Source: Verrucomicrobia bacterium UBA1629 (GTDB lineage Bacteria > Verrucomicrobiota > Kiritimatiellia > RFP12 > UBA1067). Taken from it: a stretch of DNA of 5,134 nt. The notes beneath the pieces were generated by a model. The model was not told the DNA's origin and did not search any database. It saw only the letters and a list, made by a program, of their open reading frames with translations. A program made the position numbers and the translations under genes. The DNA is taken from contig DCMF01000127.1 in the NCBI GenBank assembly GCA_002321305.1, forward strand, positions 1,492 to 6,625, given 5' to 3'. This document shows positions 1 through 5,134 of this stretch, one piece after another; within the stretch, counting starts at the first letter, position 1; every line of letters starts with the position of its first letter.

Positions 1-21
1 TGCCTGCTGCTGGCCGGCTGC
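1..21 (+). other. Lipoprotein signal peptide end (lipobox)
   Basis: Codons 1-7 read C-L-L-L-A-G-C and codon 8 is Asn. L-A-G-C is a textbook signal peptidase II lipobox, so Cys7 should be lipidated and become the mature N-terminus. The residue after it is Asn, not Asp, which under the E. coli +2 rule would not retain the protein in the inner membrane. The positively charged start and most of the hydrophobic core are outside the window. Confidence 0.8.
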
Positions 22-2211
22 AACCCGAAGGACGCCGCCCTGGGCGGCGCGCGCAAGGCGCCGGCCTGCACGCAGGCGGCGTCGCCGTGGAAGGTGCTGC
101 CGATCTACGGCGGCGGCTACGTGCAGAACGTGGTGATCGCCCCGTCGGATCCGGACGTCTGGTACTGCTACGTGGACGTGGGCGGCCCGTACCGCTCGGA
201 CGACCGTGGCATGAGCTGGCGTCCGCTCCACCAGAACTACCTGCCGTCGCAGACCGCGCGCTCCGCCGCGTGCGCGCGGTCGCTGTCGGTCGATCCGCGA
301 GACGCGGACAGCTTCGTGCTGGTCGCGGGCAACCAGTACGACCGCCCGGCGGGCGCGTTCGTCTCGCGCGACGGCGGCCGGACGTTCCGCCAGACGCTGT
401 TCGGGCGCTTCTACGGCAACGGTCCGTGGCGTCCGGCCGGGCTGTGCCTCGCGCGCAATCCGTCCAACCCCGACGAGCTGCTCGCCGGCGAGGACATGGA
501 CGGGCTCTTCCTGTCGGAGGACAACGGCGAGACCTGGCGCCTGACGGGGCCGAAGGGCCACTGGTTCACCGACATCAAGTACGACCGGGCGGCGCCGGGC
601 CGCGTCTACGCCTGCGCGCCCGCGCCGCTGAAACGTGTCATGAACAGCGCGAGCCGGCGGCGCGCGTTCAGGCTGGACAGGGGGCGCAAGACGGGCTTCT
701 ACGCGAGCGCGGACGGCGGCCGCACCTGGACGCGGCTTTCGGACGACGCGCCGGCGGAATTGGTGCAGATCGAGGGGAACGGCGACCTCGTGGGCGTCTT
801 CTCCGACTATCGCGAAATCCGCATCTCGCACGACGGCGGCCGCACGTGGTCCGACTTCCACCAGGGCCTGCCGAAGAAGGCCGACGCCTATTTCGCCGAC
901 TCCAAGCCGATTCCCTACGAGTACTACGCCTTCGCCGCCGGGAAGGACTTCTACCTCGTGGCGGACGCCGCCGGGACGCTCTATCGGCGCGGCGCGGTGG
1001 ACGCGCAGTGGACGAAGGTCGCGCGCGGCGCGGTCGAATGGGGCGATCCCGAATGCGAGAACACGCCCGTCCTGGAGAGGAAGCGCCAGCGGAAGGTCTT
1101 CGAGTGCGCGTGCTCGATCGTCATCGACCCGGCCGACCCGAAGCGCTGGATGATCACCGACTGGTACCACATCTGGCAGTCGCCGAACGAGGGCCGCGAC
1201 TGGACGGCGCGCACGCGCGGCATGATGCAGCTCGTCTCGTTCGACCTCGCGTTCGACCCGTTCAGCGCGGACAACATCATCTACGGCGTGGCGGACATGG
1301 GCATGTACGGCACGTGGAACGGCGGGCGCACGTGGGAGACGCCGAAAGGCAACCCCTACGTGCAGCGCCTCGCGTTCGCCAAAAAGACGCCCGGCGTGCT
1401 GTACGCCGTCGGGACGCGCGGACAGACCTTCCTGTACCGCTCGGACGACGGCGGGCGCACCTGGACGTCGCTCGCCGGCAAACCGGGGCTGCCGCGCCCG
1501 ATGAAGGAGCCGGGCCCCTGCGCGTTCGGCGTGGAGGTCGATCCCCTGACGGACGACGTGTACGTCACGGTGTCCGGCCCGTGCGCGCCGGGGAAGGGCG
1601 GCGTCTACCGTTCGCATGACCGCGGCGAGACGTGGGAGTGGATCTCGAAGGGGCTGCCCGCCGGCAAGGGGCTCTTCCGCGACGGCGAATGGAGCGGCGA
1701 CCTCGCCTGGCCGATGGTGTTCTCGCCGGACGGCTCGTGCGTGCTGACGCTCCCGAAGCTGCGCGAGGTCTGGTACCTGGACCGCAAGGCGGGCGTCTGG
1801 CGCAATTCGGGCGACAAGAGCTGGAACAACCGCGTGGTCGCCGACCCGTTCCGTCCGGGGCGCTTCATCAAGACGGGAACGGTCATGCGCGAATCGACGG
1901 ACGGCGGGCGCACGTGGCAGGACAACGAGTCGATGCCGGGCCGCTGCTGGGGAATCGCGTTCGACGCGCACGTGCCGGGGCTGCTTGTCCTGCGCGGCGA
2001 GGACGAACTGTTCATCTCCGAAGACGGCGGCGCGTGCTTCTACGCCCTGCCGCAGGGGCTCGCCTACCCGCATTCGGGGCAGACGCACGTCTTCGTCGAC
2101 CGCGGACGCCTCTTCGGCTTCACGGGCGGCAGCGGCGTCTTCAGGCGCACCCTTCAACTGAAAAACAATTTGGGCAACAACCCGAACAATGACAACAACA
2201 AGCAAAAGTAA
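1..2211 (+). CDS. Secreted Asp-box beta-propeller lipoprotein, GH74/BNR-like (5' end cut by window)
   Basis: The frame is open from base 1 to TAA at 2209-2211 (736 visible residues). The true start lies a few codons upstream of the window, because the first visible residues are the end of a lipoprotein signal (L-L-L-A-G-C, Cys at codon 7). After a short linker come eleven Asp-box-like motifs (S-x-D-x-G-x-T-W type), the turn signature of BNR, sialidase, sortilin and GH74 propellers. The length fits two tandem propellers, as in GH74. The first blade (codons 39-73) has a G-G-G-Y...Y-V-D-V-G-G-P-Y-R pattern like the GH74 start, with Asp at codon 59. A mid-protein Y-G-V-A-D-M-G segment has Asp at codon 432, near where GH74 has its second catalytic Asp. 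The fold is well supported; xyloglucanase activity is inference, and a non-enzymatic binding propeller is possible. The gene ends in an Asn/Lys-rich tail and lies 13 bases before the LamG gene. Confidence 0.88.
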   Translation, partial: CLLLAGCNPKDAALGGARKAPACTQAASPWKVLPIYGGGYVQNVVIAPSDPDVWYCYVDVGGPYRSDDRGMSWRPLHQNYLPSQTARSAACARSLSVDPRDADSFVLVAGNQYDRPAGAFVSRDGGRTFRQTLFGRFYGNGPWRPAGLCLARNPSNPDELLAGEDMDGLFLSEDNGETWRLTGPKGHWFTDIKYDRAAPGRVYACAPAPLKRVMNSASRRRAFRLDRGRKTGFYASADGGRTWTRLSDDAPAELVQIEGNGDLVGVFSDYREIRISHDGGRTWSDFHQGLPKKADAYFADSKPIPYEYYAFAAGKDFYLVADAAGTLYRRGAVDAQWTKVARGAVEWGDPECENTPVLERKRQRKVFECACSIVIDPADPKRWMITDWYHIWQSPNEGRDWTARTRGMMQLVSFDLAFDPFSADNIIYGVADMGMYGTWNGGRTWETPKGNPYVQRLAFAKKTPGVLYAVGTRGQTFLYRSDDGGRTWTSLAGKPGLPRPMKEPGPCAFGVEVDPLTDDVYVTVSGPCAPGKGGVYRSHDRGETWEWISKGLPAGKGLFRDGEWSGDLAWPMVFSPDGSCVLTLPKLREVWYLDRKAGVWRNSGDKSWNNRVVADPFRPGRFIKTGTVMRESTDGGRTWQDNESMPGRCWGIAFDAHVPGLLVLRGEDELFISEDGGACFYALPQGLAYPHSGQTHVFVDRGRLFGFTGGSGVFRRTLQLKNNLGNNPNNDNNKQK
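196..2040 (+). repeat. Eleven Asp-box (BNR) repeats within the propeller gene
   Basis: Asp-box-like octapeptides are encoded at 196-219, 364-387, 514-537, 706-729, 826-849, 1180-1203, 1312-1335, 1441-1464, 1612-1635, 1894-1917 and 2017-2040. Seven match the S-x-D-x-G-x-T-W/F pattern closely, for example SADGGRTW, SHDGGRTW, SDDGGRTW and STDGGRTW. SDDRGMSW, SPNEGRDW, TWNGGRTW and SEDGGACF are looser versions. Spacing is typically 40-64 codons, about one blade, with two wide gaps (849 to 1180 and 1635 to 1894) where blades without an Asp box are expected. Twelve to fourteen blades in all would fit two propellers. Confidence 0.88.
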
Positions 2212-2217
2212 AAGGAG
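2212..2217 (+). promoter_or_regulatory. Ribosome binding site of the LamG gene
   Basis: AAGGAG lies directly after the TAA of the upstream gene and 7 bases before the ATG at 2225. This decides the start. The in-frame ATG at 2189 would add 12 polar, lysine-rich residues ahead of the signal peptide, overlaps the upstream gene by 23 bases and has no comparable Shine-Dalgarno sequence. Confidence 0.85.
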
Positions 2218-2224
2218 CAAAGAA

Positions 2225-2278
2225 ATGAAAAGACTCGCATTCTCATTGACGGCGGCCCTGGCCGTGACGGCGGGCGCG
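2225..2278 (+). other. Sec signal peptide
   Basis: Residues 1-18 show Lys-Arg at positions 2-3, a hydrophobic core rich in Ala and Leu, and A-G-A at 16-18 before Asp19, a good signal peptidase I site. There is no lipobox Cys, so unlike its neighbour the protein should be released rather than lipid-anchored. Confidence 0.82.
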
Positions 2279-4438
2279 GACACGCTCGTCCACTATCACC
2301 TGAACGAGCTGGAGTCCGGGACGCGGGCGACGGCGGCGACCGTGTTTTCCAACGCGGCCAATCCCGGCACATTGGACGGCCTTCCCGTCACCTTCAACGG
2401 AGGCACGAAGACGGATAGCAACTGGCTGTATCCGAAAGGCGCAGAGGGACTGCCGTCCGAATGGAAGTGGTATGACCCTGTCGCGCAGACGCGATTCGCC
2501 GCGCAGAAGGCGATTTCCGTCCAGCCGAACAACATGGGGTTCAACTATAACTGGGGCGGCGGCGTGTGCGCAGAAGACGTTGCGCTCACGGGCGACTTCT
2601 CCATTGAGATGTTCGTCCGCTACGCCGACTGGAACGAGGGGCAGTCGGATGCGGCTGCGAACGCGCGCGCCTTGCCGCTGTTCTGCAAAGAGACGGCACA
2701 GGTTGGCGTGGAGGGACATCCGACTGTCAAGTGTTCGTTGGATGCGAGTGACGGCAGCTTGAAGTTCAGCTTTTCCACGACAGTAAACGGCGTCTTCAGT
2801 AAGGAGGACGAGAACAGCTATTCGTTTGCGTCCAAGTTGAACGACAAGGCCTGGCATCATGTCGCCTGCACCTATGACAGTGTGGCGAAGACATTCTGCG
2901 TCTATGTCGACTTTGCCTTGGTGAAGACGCTGACGCTCAAAACGGGCGCGACCCTGGAGCAAGGCAAGGGGCCGCTTTATCTAGGGCTGCATCCGAACAA
3001 GGCCAATGCCTGTTTCTCTGGCAGCCTGGCCGAGTTCCGGCTGTCGGACACCGTGCTGACGCCGGCGTCGTTCATCCGCGCCGAGAAGGGCGACGGCTCG
3101 ACGCTCGCGTGGATCGCGCCGGGCGTCGCGGCGGATCCCGTGCCGGTCTATTCGCAGCCCGACCTCTCGCATTCCAAATACACGCTCTCGGACGACATCG
3201 ACGGCGCGACGCTTTACGACGGCGCGTTTGACGCGACGGGCGTCGCGGGGCGCAAGTCCTTCGCCTTCAGCGGCGAATCCAACGCGGGCGGCTTTGCCGT
3301 CACGGACGAGACGCGGACGTTCGCCGTCAACAGCTTCACCGCCGAGATCGGCTTCAAGTTCCCGCAGGAGGCATGGAAGAACTTCTCCGAAGACTGCGTG
3401 TACCTGTTCTGCCAGTCGAGCCAGTGGTATGTGCGGTGTATGCGGGACAATGGCCGGATCGACGTCTGCGATTCGTCCTTCAAGACCGTCGCGACCATCC
3501 CGGCTGCGGCGTGGGACGACGGCGCGTGGCACCGTCTCGCGGTGGTGAGCGACCGGGCGAACGCGGAGACGCGCGTCTACCTGGACGGAAAGCTCATGGC
3601 GCGTGCGGCATCGGTCTTGGGCGGTGCGGACGCGACCAGTGTGGAGAAGATCTTCGTGAACTGCGGATGTTGGGGCAGCTACACGGCGTATTCCTGCAAG
3701 AACGGCAATCTGAACGACATCCGCCTGACGCGCAAGGCGCTCAAGCCGAGCGAGTTCCTGATGACGAAGCGCGTCGAGGGCGCGACGCTCGTCTGGGCGC
3801 CGTTCGACGGCAAGTCGGATGCGCTGGTCGCGGCGTTCGTCGAGACGCCGGCGCTGTCCGGCGCGGCGACGCTGGTGGGCGCGAACGCGGGCGAGCTGCG
3901 CGATGCGGACGGCAACCGCCTGCGCGAGAAGAACCGGGGTTCGCTCTTGCTTCGGACGGGCGCGGGGGCGTACTCGCGGCTTTCGCTCTTGGAGCGTCCC
4001 GACCAGACGGTCGAGTTCTTCCTGCGCGGGAGCGCGGACGCCGGGACGGATCTCGTCTCGCTGAAGGGCGTCGCAAAGGGGCAGACGAACGTGGTCTGGG
4101 CGCTCCGGCAGACGTCCGATGGACTGAAGGTCGTCGTGGCGGATCAGGAGGTCGCGTCCGCCGGTGCGCTGTCGGCGGCGTGGTCGCATTTCGCGATTGC
4201 GTTTGCGCCGGCGGCGGATGGCGCGAATACGTCCGTCACGGTCTACCGCGACTACGCGCAGGTCGGGACGACGGGCACGTTCGGCGGCACGCTGGCGGTT
4301 GACGGGCTCGCCGACAGCGCGCTCTCATTCGGGGCGTTCGCGGGCAACGTCGACGAGGTGCGCGTCACGCGCGGCACGCTGGCCGTGGCGGATTTCCTGC
4401 GCGCGCACCGCCTGGGCTTCGCCGTGATCGTGCGCTGA
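2225..4438 (+). CDS. Secreted protein with three LamG/concanavalin A-like modules
   Basis: This encodes 737 residues from ATG 2225 to TGA 4436-4438. Residues 1-18 are a Sec signal peptide. Three jelly-roll modules of the LamG/Laminin_G_3 type follow, roughly residues 19-290, 291-518 and 519-737. Each has a buried-strand A-W-[HS]-[HRF] motif (Trp at 210, 435 and 653), then a strand such as V-Y-L-D-G, and then a terminal 19-residue motif G-x-[LV]-x-[DE]-x-R-[LV]...F-[LI] at 266-284, 494-512 and 707-725. Such modules usually bind glycans or proteins, or form accessory parts of carbohydrate-active enzymes; I see no catalytic domain. There is no sorting signal such as PEP-CTERM, as the protein ends 12 residues after the last module motif. 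The first two modules contain 6 and 7 Cys and the third none. It is probably co-transcribed with the propeller lipoprotein. Fold call is strong; ligand unknown. Confidence 0.85.
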   Translation: MKRLAFSLTAALAVTAGADTLVHYHLNELESGTRATAATVFSNAANPGTLDGLPVTFNGGTKTDSNWLYPKGAEGLPSEWKWYDPVAQTRFAAQKAISVQPNNMGFNYNWGGGVCAEDVALTGDFSIEMFVRYADWNEGQSDAAANARALPLFCKETAQVGVEGHPTVKCSLDASDGSLKFSFSTTVNGVFSKEDENSYSFASKLNDKAWHHVACTYDSVAKTFCVYVDFALVKTLTLKTGATLEQGKGPLYLGLHPNKANACFSGSLAEFRLSDTVLTPASFIRAEKGDGSTLAWIAPGVAADPVPVYSQPDLSHSKYTLSDDIDGATLYDGAFDATGVAGRKSFAFSGESNAGGFAVTDETRTFAVNSFTAEIGFKFPQEAWKNFSEDCVYLFCQSSQWYVRCMRDNGRIDVCDSSFKTVATIPAAAWDDGAWHRLAVVSDRANAETRVYLDGKLMARAASVLGGADATSVEKIFVNCGCWGSYTAYSCKNGNLNDIRLTRKALKPSEFLMTKRVEGATLVWAPFDGKSDALVAAFVETPALSGAATLVGANAGELRDADGNRLREKNRGSLLLRTGAGAYSRLSLLERPDQTVEFFLRGSADAGTDLVSLKGVAKGQTNVVWALRQTSDGLKVVVADQEVASAGALSAAWSHFAIAFAPAADGANTSVTVYRDYAQVGTTGTFGGTLAVDGLADSALSFGAFAGNVDEVRVTRGTLAVADFLRAHRLGFAVIVR
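3020..3076 (+). repeat. LamG module-end motif, copy 1
   Basis: Residues 266-284 (G-S-L-A-E-F-R-L-S...S-F-I) close the first module. They align without gaps to the copies at 3704-3760 and 4343-4399. Shared positions are Gly1, Leu/Val3, Asp/Glu5, Arg7, Leu/Val8, Ser/Thr9, Leu13, Phe18 and Leu/Ile19. The motif is followed by a T-L-A-W segment (293-296) that begins module 2. Confidence 0.8.
3704..3760 (+). repeat. LamG module-end motif, copy 2
   Basis: Residues 494-512 (G-N-L-N-D-I-R-L-T...E-F-L) close the second module, 228 residues after copy 1. They are followed by T-L-V-W (521-524) at the same offset as T-L-A-W after copy 1. Confidence 0.8.
4343..4399 (+). repeat. LamG module-end motif, copy 3
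   Basis: Residues 707-725 (G-N-V-D-E-V-R-V-T...D-F-L) close the third module, 213 residues after copy 2. Only 12 residues follow, ending F-A-V-I-V-R at the stop, where modules 1 and 2 continue into the next module. Confidence 0.8.
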
Positions 4439-4504
4439 AGCGCGGCAGGCAAACGAAGCGATAGGCTACGTACTGGGCGGCAGTCTCTCTCGCGTCTTTG
4501 TGCA

Positions 4505-4729
4505 GCGGCTGTGCCGCAGGCCACGAAACGTCGGTGCGTCATCGGCGTTCCGCCGGTTGACCGTGGCGAGACGCCGCCGCGTCGCAAGCCTGACGGCTTG
4601 CCGCGTCGCCATCCCGCCCCAGTCACCCCTTGCGGGGCTTGACGCGCCGACGGGCACGAACGCCGCGCAGCGCGCGGTCTCGCGGCGGCGCTGTTTCGTG
4701 TTCGCGCGACAGCGCTCGTGTTCGAGAAC
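4505..4729. repeat. Cluster of short GC-rich hairpins
   Basis: Perfect stems with small loops occur at 4505-4517 (5 bp, loop 3), 4543-4555 (5 bp, loop 3), 4584-4601 (7 bp GCAAGCC/GGCTTGC, loop 4), 4626-4637 (4 bp, loop 4) and 4663-4677 (6 bp CCGCGC/GCGCGG, loop 3). A wider one lies at 4688-4715 (7 bp GCGCTGT/ACAGCGC, loop 14), and a weak 4-bp one at 4720-4729. The 7-bp short-loop hairpin is framed by a direct repeat GCCGCGTCGC at 4576-4585 and 4600-4609. Centres of the first five are 38-44 bases apart. This could be a structured RNA, an intergenic repeat family, or partly chance in GC-rich DNA. Confidence 0.5.
4696..4724 (+). repeat. 9-bp direct repeat TCGTGTTCG, two copies
   Basis: TCGTGTTCG occurs at 4696-4704 and again at 4716-4724, a period of 20 bases. 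The first copy lies in the loop of the 4688-4715 hairpin and the second directly follows its right arm. This could be a remnant of a short tandem duplication or a paired protein-binding site; nothing in the sequence decides between them. Confidence 0.5.
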
Positions 4730-4789
4730 GACTGTCCCCCGCAGTGAGAGGATGCGTTTTTCATGCTGAAGCCCTGCTTCTAACCTTCG

Positions 4790-4808
4790 TCGGACAGAAT
4801 CAGTCCGA
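4790..4808 (-). other. Hairpin over the PIN remnant stop codon
   Basis: TCGGAC (4790-4795) and GTCCGA (4803-4808) form a 6-bp stem with a 7-base loop that contains the stop codon of the PIN remnant. It might have served as a weak transcription end for the former toxin gene, but no T-run follows on either strand, so I do not call it a terminator. Confidence 0.35.
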
Positions 4809-5012
4809 AGTCGGCGCTTCCTCAAACCAATTCTGGAGTTTCAGCCCCCTGAACCGCTTGAAGTGATGGACATTGCCGGAAACAAGCGTCGCTCCCGCGC
4901 ACAGGGCGGTTGCCGCAATCAGCACATCGGCATCGTCGATGCGATTCCCTTCCGTTTCTAGTGACGCTTTCAGCTCGCCAAATTTCGGCTCTTCAGAGGT
5001 TTGTGAAAAAAT
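4800..5012 (-). pseudogene. C-terminal half of a VapC-like PIN-domain toxin (5' truncated)
   Basis: On the minus strand a 70-codon open stretch runs from just after an in-frame TGA (5013-5015) to the stop TGA at 4800-4802. It reads as the second half of a type II toxin-antitoxin PIN ribonuclease. F-G-E-L-K (codons 11-15) is followed by an acidic D-D-A-D-V-L-I-A-A (26-34), then G-A-T-L-V-S-G-N-V-H-H-F (40-51) and a closing G-L-K-L-Q-N-W (56-62), in the order and spacing usual for VapC. The third acidic site of the PIN active centre is present. The N-terminal Asp strand (usually L-D-T-N-like) and the central Glu are absent, and neither of the other two minus-strand frames upstream supplies them. 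There is no ATG or credible start in the 70 codons, and no antitoxin gene is visible. It is most likely a dead remnant; family assignment is confident, loss of function is inferred. Confidence 0.8.
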
Positions 5013-5071
5013 TCATTGGGGATTTGGCCAGTCTACAGGCCCGGGACTCATTGCAATTTAATCGGCTGATG

Positions 5072-5099
5072 CGCTTACGCAAGCGAAACCCAACGTTTC
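5072..5099. repeat. Pair of abutting small hairpins, REP-like
   Basis: CGCTT (5072-5076) pairs with AAGCG (5081-5085) across a 4-base loop. GAAAC (5085-5089) pairs with GTTTC (5095-5099) across a 5-base loop, sharing G5085 with the first hairpin. On the minus strand the core reads GTTGGGTTTCGC, which resembles dispersed intergenic palindromes I know from several bacterial phyla. The resemblance is from memory and no second copy exists in this window. Confidence 0.4.
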
Positions 5100-5108
5100 C
5101 ATGAGGCA

Positions 5109-5119
5109 GGGGGGGGGGG
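5109..5119 (+). repeat. Homopolymer tract of 11 G
   Basis: Eleven consecutive G bases sit 16 bases from the window edge, outside any gene I can support. Tracts of this length can slip during replication and are also frequent sites of sequencing or assembly error. Confidence 0.9.
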
Positions 5120-5134
5120 CTTGACGGGAAGCGC

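Larger units (their letters stand above)
4439..4799. other. Intergenic region, no supported gene
   Basis: Between the LamG stop and the PIN remnant I find no convincing gene. Several frames stay open for 80-120 codons on both strands at once. This is expected from GC-rich, stop-poor DNA, and the candidates have no ribosome site, give Arg-rich translations and show no recognisable domain. No hairpin followed by a T-run, and so no classical intrinsic terminator, follows the LamG gene. What the region does hold is a series of short perfect hairpins, described separately. Confidence 0.7.
5013..5134. other. Edge segment of different character, no gene
   Basis: From about 5000 the sequence no longer matches a PIN gene and becomes less GC-rich up to about 5070. 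I see no gene here. A plus-strand frame runs through to 5104, but it starts inside the antisense of the PIN remnant and has no domain I know. The segment holds two adjacent hairpins and a long G-run, described separately. Confidence 0.5.

Noticed and set aside
87..1619. 510-codon plus-strand frame overlapping the propeller gene
   Set aside because: The translation is Arg-rich and featureless, while the frame used for the propeller gives a lipobox and eleven Asp boxes. It is a shadow.
2189..2224. Earlier start codon for the LamG gene
   Set aside because: It would put 12 polar and basic residues before the signal peptide and lacks a ribosome site. The ATG at 2225 has AAGGAG at ideal spacing.
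2243..2962. 239-codon minus-strand frame opposite LamG module 1
   Set aside because: It lies antisense to the real gene, with no ribosome site or domain.
2981..4189. 402-codon open frame on the minus strand opposite the LamG gene
   Set aside because: It is antisense to a well-supported gene with clear domains. Its translation is Arg-rich with no domain, as expected from GC-rich codons read backwards.
4439..4520. Intrinsic terminator after the LamG gene
   Set aside because: The only perfect stem I noted here is the 5-bp one at 4505-4517, and no T-run follows it.
4505..4729. CRISPR array, suggested by the 38-44 base spacing of hairpins
   Set aside because: The hairpins have different sequences and there is no repeated unit of 23-37 bases, so it is not a CRISPR array.
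4466..4825. 119-codon minus-strand frame in the hairpin region, with others of 80-90 codons on the plus strand
   Set aside because: Several frames are open over the same bases, all rich in Arg. This one also overlaps the end of the PIN remnant in a different frame. There are no start signals or domains.
4910..5104. 64-codon plus-strand frame at the right edge
   Set aside because: Its first third is antisense to the PIN remnant and the rest is repeat-like sequence. I found no supporting start signal.

Overview
The window is GC-rich, with strong G/C preference at third codon positions in most of its coding sequence. It holds two complete or near-complete plus-strand genes for large exported proteins (1-4438), followed by about 700 bases with no intact gene. 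A secreted Asp-box propeller lipoprotein next to a multi-module LamG-like protein, with an A-rich leader and a good AAGGAG ribosome site, suggests an uncultured Gram-negative polysaccharide degrader. A member of the PVC group such as Verrucomicrobiota/Kiritimatiellae fits best. This taxonomic guess rests on gene style and composition only; there is no marker gene.

Left part (1-2211): the 3' 99% or so of a lipoprotein gene. It opens inside the lipobox (L-A-G-C) and continues as a long Asp-box beta-propeller with eleven S-x-D-x-G-x-T-W-like motifs. The first blade and the mid-protein segment resemble the two places where GH74 xyloglucanase-type enzymes carry their catalytic Asp residues. Middle part (2225-4438): a 737-residue Sec-exported protein made of three LamG/concanavalin-A-like jelly-roll modules. 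The modules end in the same 19-residue motif, which aligns without gaps in all three. The 13-base gap, the well-placed ribosome site and the shared export route suggest one transcription unit. The simplest model is an exported carbohydrate-active or carbohydrate-binding pair, with the propeller lipid-anchored and the LamG protein released to the periplasm or beyond.

Right part (4439-5134): a hairpin-rich, GC-rich intergenic block (about 4501-4730), then on the minus strand the C-terminal half of a VapC-like PIN-domain toxin (4800-5012) whose N-terminal half is missing. Next comes a less GC-rich stretch with two adjacent small hairpins and an 11-G run at the window edge. This part looks like a graveyard of repeats and decayed accessory DNA rather than a working locus.

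I did not find a convincing new multi-gene system. The points most worth following are the modular triplication and compositional mosaic of the LamG gene, the possible GH74-like active site in the propeller, the decapitated PIN gene, and the regularly spaced hairpins downstream.
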